A stretch of 9,185 bases of DNA from Bacteroidia bacterium (GTDB taxonomy: Bacteria; Bacteroidota; Bacteroidia; Bacteroidales; GCA-2748055): the NCBI GenBank assembly GCA_004525825.1, contig SPBY01000089.1:1-9185 (forward strand). Reading direction: 5' to 3'. A program made the translations under genes and the position numbers. Shown here one piece after another: positions 1 through 7,619 of this stretch (positions within the stretch are counted from its first letter, which is position 1; each line of letters opens with the position of its first letter). The notes below the pieces were generated by a model. It made no database searches and was not told where the DNA came from. It was given only the letters and a program-made list of their open reading frames with translations.

Positions 1-587
1 GTAAATTCCCGCCCGTTCAGGAAGGTCTCCACAAGCACCGGCTGCTGGTACCTGTCCAGCAATTCACCGCATTTCTTTTCCAGTTCCACCGGGTTTGATA
101 TCACCGATTCAGGGTCTATTCCTTTGCCCGTGCCCTCAGCCCGGGGTTTTACGAACAGCGGATAAGGAAGCTTCACCTTTCGTATATCGGCCTTTTGGTA
201 TATAACTGCATGGTCGGGTGTTGCCACTCCGGCATCCTTCACGATAATTTTTGTCAGGGCCTTGTCGAGGGTCAGTGCCAGCACCAGCGGACCGGAAAAC
301 ACATAAGGGATCCTGTAAGCATCCAGCAGGGCAGGCACCTGGGCCTCCCTTCCGGCTCCGTACATTCCTTCTGCAATATTGAAAACCAGGTCCCAGCGGT
401 CCCCCTGGTTCAGGCGGCTAACCAGATTTTTAATGTGCCCGATCCGGTCGGTCTGGTATCCGAGTTCTGACAGGGTGGTTTCGATGGAGTAAATGGTGCC
501 CTCCCGGTCAAATTCTGCGGTTTCATCTTCACTGAATCCCATTTCCAGGTATTCATCCCGTAGGTCATAGGTGAGCCCTATATTCAT
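1..587 (-). CDS. D-Ala-D-Ala-ligase-like ATP-grasp enzyme (3' end cut off by window)
   Basis: The first 195 codons of a gene read leftward and cut by the window edge; no stop is seen. The protein matches the D-alanine-D-alanine ligase fold: a Rossmann-like N-domain with DLVFNIAEGMYGAGRE (residues 66-81), IPYVFSG and LTLDKALTK (about 93-113), then the ATP-grasp part with the nucleotide-binding Lys147 in LFVKP, a glycine loop GTGKGI (152-157) and VLVETFLNGREF (184-195). Family members ligate a carboxylate to an amine using ATP. The cell-wall enzyme's N-terminal signature (a GG-S-E-VS type motif carrying a catalytic Glu) is absent; residues 5-30 read TYDLRDEYLEMGFSEDETAE instead. I therefore doubt a peptidoglycan role and infer a different amino-acid or beta-amino-acid substrate. 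The start at 587 lies 9 bases after the stop of the upstream deacetylase fusion, so the two are almost certainly co-transcribed. Fold assignment is firm; substrate is unknown. Confidence 0.85.
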   Translation of the reverse strand, partial: MNIGLTYDLRDEYLEMGFSEDETAEFDREGTIYSIETTLSELGYQTDRIGHIKNLVSRLNQGDRWDLVFNIAEGMYGAGREAQVPALLDAYRIPYVFSGPLVLALTLDKALTKIIVKDAGVATPDHAVIYQKADIRKVKLPYPLFVKPRAEGTGKGIDPESVISNPVELEKKCGELLDRYQQPVLVETFLNGREF

Positions 588-596
588 TGTTCTGAT

Positions 597-2342
597 TTAG
601 TTGTTGTTGATTGCATGGTAAAATCCCTGGAAAAACTGCCTGGCATTAATTCCAAGTACACGGTTCCTGTATCCACCCTCCTGTACCACCAGGGTTGGAA
701 TCTTAAGCAATCCTGTAAGCTGACCGTTGCGATAAAAGTCTTTTGAATTCAGGCTCCAGGTCCCGGTCGGATCGCCCTTAGCCGTATCAAGCCCAAGCAG
801 CAATATGAGATATGATGGTTTGAACCGCCTTATTCTGACCAGTGCTTTTTCAAGCACCCCGAGGTATTCATCCCCGTTCAGCTGTTCCTTCATCGGATAA
901 TTTACATTGAATCCAAAACCCTCCCCTTCGCCCTTCTCCTCGGCAAAGCCACAGAAATAAGGATAAGCGAATGAAGGATGTCCGTGTATACTGATGGTCA
1001 GCACATCCTTTCTGTCATAGAATATATCCTGTTGTCCGTTCCCATGATGGTAATCCAAATCCAGCATGGCAACTTTTCCATAGCGGCTCAGGTAATTTGC
1101 CGCAATGGCAGCAGAATTGAAGTAACAGAATCCCCCAAATACTTTTTTTTCTGCGTGATGGCCCGGGGGGCGGACCAGGGCATAAACCACACCAGGACCT
1201 TCCAGAAGCCTTACGGAGCCTGTCAGGCAGCAATCCACTGCCCGTTTGGCAGCCAGAAAGGCATTTTTATTTAGGGGAGTAAAGGTGTCTATACAATAAT
1301 AACCTGCCATGACGGAATCATCAACAGGGGCCCGGGTATTGTTCCGGACAGGAAATACATAGGGATAGATGGATTTTCCCTCGGGAAGTTTTTCACAGAC
1401 CCTTTTAAAATAATTGAAGTATTTTTTGTCATGGATCTGGCGAATGTAATCTTCGGAGAAATTGGTCACAGGAATTTCACGAAACAACCCACTTTTCTGA
1501 AGCTCTGCCAGGATGCTTGAAATCCTCACGGGCGACTCCACATAACCCCGGTCACGCACGTGATGGATTGAATGTTTGTCATTGACTATCAGCGTGATAA
1601 GTTTGCCATTATTCCCTGAATCTGCGACGCGTGTGCCTGCACTTTTTTTCAGATACCTGGGAGGTCTGAGCCTGACCGGATCGTCTTGCACCGAAGCTAC
1701 TACTCCCCGGATGTATTCCTTCGGAAACAAATCCATGTACTTCCGCTCAAGAATGGCCTGAAGAATTTTTTGTGCCGCCGTTTTGCTGAGCGATGAGCCC
1801 GGAGTAAGCAGATCGCAGACCAGGTAGGGGGGGCAGTCATCAGTCTCCTGATTCAGCGGGGTCTCGTACAAGGTATTGATGATGGGAAAGGCGCCAAAAC
1901 GCTCATAAAACTTCAGTCTTTGCCTGTTCTGTTCGATCAGTGCTTCGTTCCTGCAAACATCCGGCTCATCTGGAAGGCATTCAAAAAATACACCCTTCGC
2001 CCCAAGTTCACGGGCAAATTCCCTTACACTTCCATACAATGAGCTTCCAATACCACTCATGGTGATATCCTTTTTCGAAGCGATGTAATCGAGATAGCAA
2101 AAATTCAGGTCGGAAGCATACATAAGCATGGCAAAGCCCTGTACCAGGCCTTTCCGGTTTTCCGCCACAATAAGCGTGGAACGGAAACGAAATTTCAACG
2201 GATTTTTTAAATGCTCCGGAATGGCTTCTATATCTTCATCATCAAGGTCCGGTATCCTGCTTTTAAGAATCTCCTGTACCTGCACAATGGCGGTTATGTC
2301 GACTGGCATAGCGCAGTCCGAAATACGCCTGATAATGATCAT
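597..2342 (-). CDS. GNAT acetyltransferase fused to acetylpolyamine amidohydrolase/HDAC-like deacetylase
   Basis: A 581-residue two-domain enzyme. Residues 1-180 look like a GNAT acetyltransferase: a strand-starting IIIRRISDC, a central sheet, an acetyl-CoA loop around SGIGSSLYG (96-104) and RLKFYERFGAF (142-152). A helical linker (about 180-245) leads to a zinc deacetylase domain (about 247-576) of normal family length. This has RPPGHHA (391-397) with the tandem His395/His396, GFCYFNS (404-410), DLDYHHGNG (428-436) with probable zinc ligands Asp430 and His432, GLDTAKGDP (517-525) with probable third ligand Asp519, and QEGGY with catalytic Tyr558. AGYYCIDTFTPL (346-357) points to the acetylpolyamine amidohydrolase branch and not to AcuC. 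No catalytic residue is missing. One half should add an acetyl group to an amine and the other remove one, probably on a lysine-like or polyamine-like small molecule in the cytoplasm. The start at 2342 begins the first GNAT strand and is 10 bases from the stop of the aminomutase gene upstream. Substrate not determined. Confidence 0.9.
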   Translation of the reverse strand: MIIIRRISDCAMPVDITAIVQVQEILKSRIPDLDDEDIEAIPEHLKNPLKFRFRSTLIVAENRKGLVQGFAMLMYASDLNFCYLDYIASKKDITMSGIGSSLYGSVREFARELGAKGVFFECLPDEPDVCRNEALIEQNRQRLKFYERFGAFPIINTLYETPLNQETDDCPPYLVCDLLTPGSSLSKTAAQKILQAILERKYMDLFPKEYIRGVVASVQDDPVRLRPPRYLKKSAGTRVADSGNNGKLITLIVNDKHSIHHVRDRGYVESPVRISSILAELQKSGLFREIPVTNFSEDYIRQIHDKKYFNYFKRVCEKLPEGKSIYPYVFPVRNNTRAPVDDSVMAGYYCIDTFTPLNKNAFLAAKRAVDCCLTGSVRLLEGPGVVYALVRPPGHHAEKKVFGGFCYFNSAAIAANYLSRYGKVAMLDLDYHHGNGQQDIFYDRKDVLTISIHGHPSFAYPYFCGFAEEKGEGEGFGFNVNYPMKEQLNGDEYLGVLEKALVRIRRFKPSYLILLLGLDTAKGDPTGTWSLNSKDFYRNGQLTGLLKIPTLVVQEGGYRNRVLGINARQFFQGFYHAINNN

Positions 2343-2352
2343 CCCGATGGAT

Positions 2353-3615
2353 TTATATTTCCTGAGTTTCCCTGTAGAGATAGCTCTTTCCCTGGTAATT
2401 CCTCAGAAGGTATCCCTCCTCGTTCTTTTCTTCAATATAGTTAGGCAGGATAGGAATTTTACCCCCTCCCCCCGGAGCATCAATCACCAGGTGCGGGATG
2501 GCATATCCTGAAGTATATCCCCGCAGGCCTTTGATGATTTCAAGGCCCTTCTCAACCGGTGTTCTGAAATGTGCCGATCCCGGGATGGGGTCGCACTGGT
2601 AAAGATAATAGGGTCTGACTCGAATCATGAGCAGGTGATGAAAGAGGTCTTTCATGATCTCAACCTTGTCATTGATGCCCTTCATTAGAACGGTCTGACT
2701 TCCCAAGGGAATGCCTGCGTCTGCAAGCTTTTTGCAGGCATTTTCAACTTCAGGTGTGATCTCCTCAGGGTGAGTGAAGTGCAAGCTCATGAAAAGCGGA
2801 TGATAATTCTTCAACATCCGCACCAGCGAAGGGGTGACGCGCTGAGGAAGCACCACAGGTACCTTTGTCCCAATCCGGATGATTTCCACATGAGGGATCG
2901 ACCGGAGCCTGGAAAGCAGGTATTCCAGTCTTGAATCGGACATGGTCAGGGGATCTCCTCCGGAAAGAAGTACATCTCTTATTTCCGGGTGCATCCGGAT
3001 GTAGTCAAGGGCAGTATCCCACTCAGCTATTCGGGAATGCACCTTGTCATTTTTTGAAACCATGTGAGAACGGGTACAGTAACGGCAATACGCTGCACAA
3101 ACACCGGTGGTAAGAAACAGTACCCGGTCGGGGTAACGGTGCACGAGCTGGGGAACCGGACTCTGGTTTTCCTCTCCCAGCGGATCTGCCATTTCTTCCG
3201 GAGACAGAATCAATTCGTTATACACGGGGACCATGGTCCTGCGTATTGGCTGATTGGAATCTTCCGGATCGATCAGGCTTGCATAGTAAGGAGTAATCCT
3301 GATGGGAAGCTTCTTCTTCTTTTCTGCCGACAGCAACTCTTCCGGAGACAGATGAATAATTCTCTGAAGCTGCTCCCAGGAGTTGAAGCTATGGCCCAGC
3401 TGCCAGGTCCAGCTATGCCAGTCCTGGTCACTGGCATCAGGGAAATACATTCTCCTGAACCTTTGGGTCCTTTCACTGCTTTGAATGGATAAAACAGATC
3501 CGTTCTTGTTTGATTTTCTGGGAGATTCTTTACCGGAGGGAGGTTCCGCAGCCGGGGACTCTGTTTCATTTTCCCCGCTCAGCGAGGACAATGAAAACGA
3601 TTTGAGTGAGTTCAT
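2353..3615 (-). CDS. KamA-family radical SAM aminomutase (lysine 2,3-aminomutase type)
   Basis: A 420-residue cytoplasmic enzyme of the radical SAM/PLP aminomutase family, which moves the alpha-amino group of an amino acid to the beta carbon (L-lysine to L-beta-lysine in the type enzyme). The 4Fe-4S/SAM motif is GVCAAYCRYC with Cys173, Cys177 and Cys180. LLSGGDPL (216-223) is the conserved SAM-binding stretch, and PGGGGK (381-386) carries the PLP lysine Lys386. The two Asp residues that bind the side-chain amine of lysine in clostridial lysine 2,3-aminomutase appear kept: Asp342 in YQCDPIPG and Asp379 in VIDAPGGGG. Glutamate 2,3-aminomutases replace them with Lys and Asn. The C-terminal PLP segment also separates it from the shorter EpmB. 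The first 50 or so residues are a Ser/Pro/Glu-rich extension of unclear use. It is the first gene of a leftward operon, preceded by an A-rich leader (GAAGAAAA). Family is certain. Lysine as substrate is inference; arginine or another basic amino acid is possible. Confidence 0.93.
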   Translation of the reverse strand: MNSLKSFSLSSLSGENETESPAAEPPSGKESPRKSNKNGSVLSIQSSERTQRFRRMYFPDASDQDWHSWTWQLGHSFNSWEQLQRIIHLSPEELLSAEKKKKLPIRITPYYASLIDPEDSNQPIRRTMVPVYNELILSPEEMADPLGEENQSPVPQLVHRYPDRVLFLTTGVCAAYCRYCTRSHMVSKNDKVHSRIAEWDTALDYIRMHPEIRDVLLSGGDPLTMSDSRLEYLLSRLRSIPHVEIIRIGTKVPVVLPQRVTPSLVRMLKNYHPLFMSLHFTHPEEITPEVENACKKLADAGIPLGSQTVLMKGINDKVEIMKDLFHHLLMIRVRPYYLYQCDPIPGSAHFRTPVEKGLEIIKGLRGYTSGYAIPHLVIDAPGGGGKIPILPNYIEEKNEEGYLLRNYQGKSYLYRETQEI

Positions 3616-3970
3616 TTTTCTTCGATAATCCTAATAAGGTTTGCCGCCTGATAAATGATGTAATTTTGTTGCAATATTAAGAATATTTTGAATTCAAAAA
3701 CATGCAATAAATTATTTATTTCAATATTATACTGTTCGTAACTAATTTGAAATATTTTATCGAGCTAAAATGCACACAATGAATATATTAGCAGATATAT
3801 ACTTTTTAACATAATTAACATTTTTTTCAACGCAGACCCTGGAGTCCTAATCACATTTCATTTTGTTTTATTTTGTAAACAATTCGTAAGTCTCTGTTTT
3901 CTTCTTCTGATACGATACTTGGTAATGCTTTTTTTGACTAAACTGCATCAACCCTTAATAAAAGTTAAAC
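3616..3970. other. A/T-rich divergent intergenic region, no gene
   Basis: 355 bases separate the leftward aminomutase operon from the rightward rhamnosidase gene. The stretch is clearly richer in A and T than the genes on either side and is full of T and A runs. I see no coding frame with sense and no RNA gene. It must hold promoters for both directions. For the leftward operon the closest match to TAnnTTTG is TAATATTG (complement of 3672-3679, one mismatch), without a well-spaced -33 element. The same octamer recurs at 3722-3729. For the rhamnosidase no perfect element lies close to the start; the only exact one on this strand is at 3661-3668. The bases before the 3971 start (AATAAAAGTTAAAC) are a typical A-rich Bacteroidota leader. 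Confidence 0.7.
3640..3668 (+). promoter_or_regulatory. Possible Bacteroidota-type promoter far upstream of the rhamnosidase gene
   Basis: TTTG at 3640-3643 is followed after 17 bases by TAATTTTG at 3661-3668, an exact fit to the TAnnTTTG -7 element. A start near 3675 would give a leader of about 300 bases for the rhamnosidase message, or a separate short transcript. Because the surrounding DNA is so A/T-rich, a chance match is quite possible. Confidence 0.2.
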
Positions 3971-5632
3971 ATGAATAGGACCTTGTACTCCAGGATTAAA
4001 ATCAACACCTACTTTGTTTTTATCCTTGCAATCTTTCTGACCACTTTTTACAGTTGTTGTTCTGAGAAACTAACTATTCAAAATCTTAGCGTAGAATACA
4101 CCCATACTCCCATGGGAATTGATGTTGAACATCCGCGATTCGGATGGCAAATGTATGCCCCGAAGGATGGCAGGGGGTTCTCTCAAACAGCTTACCAGAT
4201 AGAAGTTATAGATCCCTCGGGGGACCTTATCTGGAACTCTTCAAAAATCAAGGAAAGTACTTCCCTGGCTATAAAATATGCAGGTTCACCACTGCAGGCT
4301 TCCACCTTATACGATTGGACGGTTAGGGTATGGGATCAAAGCAATCAGGAACATACAGCAAGTTCGTGGTTTGAAACAGGATTGATGAATCCAGATCCGG
4401 CCTTATCTGCATGGAGCAGTGCTGATTGGATTGGAGGAGGTGATGAAGATTTGGTGTTTTTTTCACACTACCAGCTGATATTCAAAATAAAATATTCCCT
4501 GGCCATTTCGGAGGGGAGCACCAAGGCCGGATTTATCTACGGAGCCAATGATATGCGACTGATGGATAAATACAAGAATTTTCATCAGCTGGAAAACAAG
4601 AAAGATGAAAGTTACATTAAACTGGAACTGGATGTTTCCGGGCTTGATGGCTCAGCTAATGGTCTGGCGAAACTGAATATCTACCGTGCCGGTTATACCC
4701 CGGATGATTCTGCGATAGAACCCATAAAAAGTTTTAAAATAAAATCCTCAGTCATCAACGCCGGGAACAGATATGATCAGCACGATTTTGAAATACAAAG
4801 TGCTTTTGGCCGGATCTCAGTCCTGGTGGATGGAGAAAGCGAGTTCTTCATTAAGCAAGAAACAGCTGAACCCTCTGGCTTTCCTCCGGGCTTTGGAAGG
4901 AGACGCGATGGGGCTTCTGTCAATTTAAATCCGGTAGGCTCCGGCGGGGACTATGTTCCATTTGGCATGGTTTGCGATATCGGTTTTTCTATGGATGCCG
5001 GACAAAAAGCGACCTTCTCGAATGTCGAAATATTCAACGATCGCTTGCCAAACAATACTTTGTTCCAAGAAGAGCTATCAGGCGATTACAAGGGTATCTA
5101 TGCCCACAAAGTTCCGGTGGCGAATGGTTCATATATGGCTGATGGAGGCGAGAATGGGATGTTTGTGGTGGCCAATCCCAGCTGTAATTCAAGCCCCATG
5201 CTCCGGACTGAGTTTCAAACCAGAAAAGGCATTGCCTCAGCCCGCTTATATATCACGGCCCGGGGGATTTATGAAGTATTCATAAACGGGGAGAAAGTAG
5301 GACATGCCTACTACAATCCCGGGCTTACCCAGTACAATAAAACACACATGTACCAGACCTATGACGTGAGCGACATGCTCGTAAAAGGTCAGAATGCCAT
5401 GGGAGCCATGATGGCTGAAGGTTGGTGGAGCGGGCTTCTGAGTTTTGGTTCCATCTGGAACCATTTTGGGGATCGGCAGTCGCTTTTAGCCAAAATGGTC
5501 ATTAGCTATAAGGATGGTTCCAAAGAAATCATCACAAGCAATGATGCAAACTGGAAGTATTTCAATGATGGGCCCATTGTTTACAGCAGTCTGGATTTGG
5601 GGAGAAATATACGACGCTACCAAAGAAGGTGA
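3971..5632 (+). CDS. Alpha-L-rhamnosidase (GH78), N-terminal part, interrupted by frameshift
   Basis: The N-terminal 544 residues of a GH78 alpha-L-rhamnosidase, then nine out-of-frame codons and a TGA. The protein starts with a lipoprotein signal: basic MNRTLYSRIK, a hydrophobic core (12-25), and FYSC with lipidation at about Cys29. It is thus expected to be anchored in the outer membrane or periplasm. Next comes a fibronectin-III-like domain (about 35-140; VEYTHTPMGIDVEHPRFGWQ and LYDWTVRVWD are typical). The usual AWSSADWIG turn (147-154) is followed by an extra beta-rich domain (about 155-360) resembling a concanavalin-like or carbohydrate-binding insert. The Bac_rhamnosid_N sandwich starts near 410 (ARLYITARGIYEVFINGEKV, TQYNKTHMYQTYDV, AEGWWSG). 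The frame is lost in the middle of this domain after Gly544, exactly where the family continues with GE-YDA. The catalytic domain lies in the other frame (5514-7619), so this part alone should be inactive. Confidence 0.88.
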   Translation: MNRTLYSRIKINTYFVFILAIFLTTFYSCCSEKLTIQNLSVEYTHTPMGIDVEHPRFGWQMYAPKDGRGFSQTAYQIEVIDPSGDLIWNSSKIKESTSLAIKYAGSPLQASTLYDWTVRVWDQSNQEHTASSWFETGLMNPDPALSAWSSADWIGGGDEDLVFFSHYQLIFKIKYSLAISEGSTKAGFIYGANDMRLMDKYKNFHQLENKKDESYIKLELDVSGLDGSANGLAKLNIYRAGYTPDDSAIEPIKSFKIKSSVINAGNRYDQHDFEIQSAFGRISVLVDGESEFFIKQETAEPSGFPPGFGRRRDGASVNLNPVGSGGDYVPFGMVCDIGFSMDAGQKATFSNVEIFNDRLPNNTLFQEELSGDYKGIYAHKVPVANGSYMADGGENGMFVVANPSCNSSPMLRTEFQTRKGIASARLYITARGIYEVFINGEKVGHAYYNPGLTQYNKTHMYQTYDVSDMLVKGQNAMGAMMAEGWWSGLLSFGSIWNHFGDRQSLLAKMVISYKDGSKEIITSNDANWKYFNDGPIVYSSLDLGRNIRRYQRR

Positions 5633-7619
5633 AATTGAGGGTTGGACCCGGGTCGGTTTTGATGATTCGGCCTGGAAAAATGCTTCAGTGGTTCCCTTGG
5701 AAGGGACGTCATTTTCGGGGAGCGAAAGAGGATTTGACGGTTCAGTAACGGAATTCAATTATGATGATTTGCAATTGGTGGGGCAAATCGGGAACAATGC
5801 CGGCGCTTTCGAAATCCTTAATGCACAAAGCATGGAAGAAGTACGCGAGGGGGTATATGTATACAATATGGGGCAGAATTTTGTGGGTGTTCCAAAAATA
5901 TCCATTGCCAAAGGATCAGCCGGGGATACGATGGTGTTAAGGGTGGCAGAAATCCTTTACCCTGACAAGGAGGAGTCGGGAAAAAATGTAGGGATGATCA
6001 TGACAGAAAACTACCGCGCGGCCCTTTGTCAGGATATGTATATCATGAAAGAAGGATCTCAGGTATTCCAGCCAAAATTCACTTCCCGAGGATATCAATA
6101 CCTCGAAATCACCGGAATAGATGATCCCCTGCCTCTGGAGGCGGTCCAGGGGATTGCCATCTCTTCGGTGCTCAATCTGACCGCGGATTATAAGACTTCA
6201 AACCAGAAAGTAAATCAACTCTGGTCAAACCTGGTCTGGTCGAACGTCGATAACTTTCTCAGCATACCGACCGACTGTCCGCAACGCAACGAAAGAATGG
6301 GCTGGTCGGGAGATATTTCGGTGTTCTCCAGAACAGCCACCTATGTATCCAATTCCAGCCAGTTCCTGCGACGTCACATGATCGCCATGCGCGACGTTCA
6401 AAAAGCCAACGGAAAATTTACAGATGTGGCTCCGGTGGGAGGAGGCTTTGGGGGTGTTCTTTGGGGAAGCGCGGGAGTAACAGTTCCCTGGGAAGCCTAT
6501 CAGCAATACAACGATCTGGAATTATTAGAGGAACATTATGAGGCCATGGTTTCCTATGTGGACTATCTGGAAACCACCATTAACAAAGAAACGGGAATTA
6601 CCAGCGACGGACAACTGGGCGATTGGCTTGGCCCACAAAACCGTATCCTCGGGACTCCCTTTCTCACTACAGCCTACCATGTCTATGACCTGTGGATCAT
6701 GAAAAACGTGGCTGAATTGCTGGACAAAAAGGAAGATGCTACACGTTTCACACAGATGTACAATCGGCGCAAGGCCTTCTTCAACGATACTTTCATTGAC
6801 GAAGCAGGGCTTACGGTCGGCTTAATTGGAGGAGGTCGTAGTTTTGGCCCTATGCCAGCCACTCCCGCTGAATTCAAATTGGCAGACACACAAACATCCT
6901 ATGCAGTGGGCCTGGCTTTGGGTGCTTTTAATGAGGAAAGTGTTGCTCAGATGGCCAGGCATCTGGCTGAAACAGTGAAACGTAAAAATAAGGATGACGA
7001 TGGGGAAATCCGTCCAGAATATTCTTTGATGACCGGCTTTATTGGAACAGCCTGGATCAGTAAAGCTTTATCAGACAATGGTTACAGCGATCTGGCTTAC
7101 AGGTTATTGCAGAGCGACCAATACCCGTCGTGGTTATATGCCATCGATCAGGGAGCGACAAGCATCTGGGAACGATTGAACGGCTATACAGTGGAAAATG
7201 GATTTGGAGGCAACAACAGCATGAATTCATTTAACCACTATTCTTTTGGTGCCATCGGGCAATGGATGCTCGCCTATTCTTTGCGAATCCAGCGCGATGA
7301 ACCTGGGTTCAAAGAATTCATCCTTCAGCCTGAGCCGGACCCAAGCGGTGAAATGCTTTGGGCGGAAGGGTATTACGACTCCATGTATGGGCGGATTTAC
7401 TCCAGATGGGAAATCACAGGCGATCAACTATTGTATGAAGCCATTGTTCCGGCAAATACAAGGGCCACCTTATATCTGCCAGCAGGATCCCCTGATGAGG
7501 TAAGGGAAAATGGCCAAGCGGTCACCGAAGCAGAAGGGATCGAGTTTGTTAAATTCGAAGATGGTAAGGCTGTATATGAACTGCAATCGGGGAAATACAA
7601 GTTCGAGACAAGCCAATAA
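5514..7619 (+). CDS. Alpha-L-rhamnosidase (GH78), catalytic C-terminal part, in shifted frame
   Basis: Continuation of the rhamnosidase one base out of frame. The sensible reading begins at about 5601 with GEIYDATKEGEIEGW, a hallmark of the GH78 N-sandwich. The ATG at 5514 and the 29 residues after it overlap the upstream frame and are not a real start. In the corrected 1215-residue numbering, a second beta-sandwich (about 620-730: YNMGQNFVGV, SRGYQYLEITG) precedes the (alpha/alpha)6 catalytic barrel (about 735-1085). The motif DCPQRNERMGWSGD (768-781) contains the presumed general acid Glu774, and GATSIWERLNGY contains the presumed base Glu1067. A C-terminal beta-sandwich closes the protein (about 1090-1215). 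It would remove terminal alpha-L-rhamnose from glycans or glycosides outside the cytoplasm by an inverting mechanism. Apart from the shift, no stop or missing motif was seen, which suggests a recent mutation or a sequence error and not an old pseudogene. Confidence 0.88.
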   Translation: MVPKKSSQAMMQTGSISMMGPLFTAVWIWGEIYDATKEGEIEGWTRVGFDDSAWKNASVVPLEGTSFSGSERGFDGSVTEFNYDDLQLVGQIGNNAGAFEILNAQSMEEVREGVYVYNMGQNFVGVPKISIAKGSAGDTMVLRVAEILYPDKEESGKNVGMIMTENYRAALCQDMYIMKEGSQVFQPKFTSRGYQYLEITGIDDPLPLEAVQGIAISSVLNLTADYKTSNQKVNQLWSNLVWSNVDNFLSIPTDCPQRNERMGWSGDISVFSRTATYVSNSSQFLRRHMIAMRDVQKANGKFTDVAPVGGGFGGVLWGSAGVTVPWEAYQQYNDLELLEEHYEAMVSYVDYLETTINKETGITSDGQLGDWLGPQNRILGTPFLTTAYHVYDLWIMKNVAELLDKKEDATRFTQMYNRRKAFFNDTFIDEAGLTVGLIGGGRSFGPMPATPAEFKLADTQTSYAVGLALGAFNEESVAQMARHLAETVKRKNKDDDGEIRPEYSLMTGFIGTAWISKALSDNGYSDLAYRLLQSDQYPSWLYAIDQGATSIWERLNGYTVENGFGGNNSMNSFNHYSFGAIGQWMLAYSLRIQRDEPGFKEFILQPEPDPSGEMLWAEGYYDSMYGRIYSRWEITGDQLLYEAIVPANTRATLYLPAGSPDEVRENGQAVTEAEGIEFVKFEDGKAVYELQSGKYKFETSQ
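5599..5602 (+). other. Probable one-base insertion (GGGG run) causing the frameshift
   Basis: Upstream the frame reads L-D-L-G and then R-N-I-R to a stop at 5630-5632. Dropping one G from the run at 5599-5602 gives L-D-L-G-E-I-Y-D-A-T-K, which matches the GH78 consensus and joins both frames into 1215 codons. No stop codon or rare-codon stall typical of programmed +1 shifting sits at the site. Confidence 0.8.

Noticed and set aside
195..470. Plus-strand open frame inside the ligase gene
   Set aside because: It is a shadow of the minus-strand ATP-grasp gene: the opposite frame has conserved family motifs, whereas this one shows no recognisable domain.
2353..3615. EpmB (EF-P lysine aminomutase)
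   Set aside because: The C-terminal PLP and substrate region is complete and kept in the long KamA form, no epmA or efp is nearby, and the operon partners point to a metabolite pathway.
5514..5600. ATG at 5514 as the true start of a separate catalytic protein
   Set aside because: The first 29 residues make no family sense and overlap the upstream frame, which does carry the right GH78 residues there. The catalytic frame becomes homologous only from about 5601.
5599..5632. Programmed ribosomal frameshift in the rhamnosidase
   Set aside because: There is no stop codon or known +1 slippery arrangement at the site. The shifted frame runs nine more codons, and a one-base indel in the G run explains it more simply.
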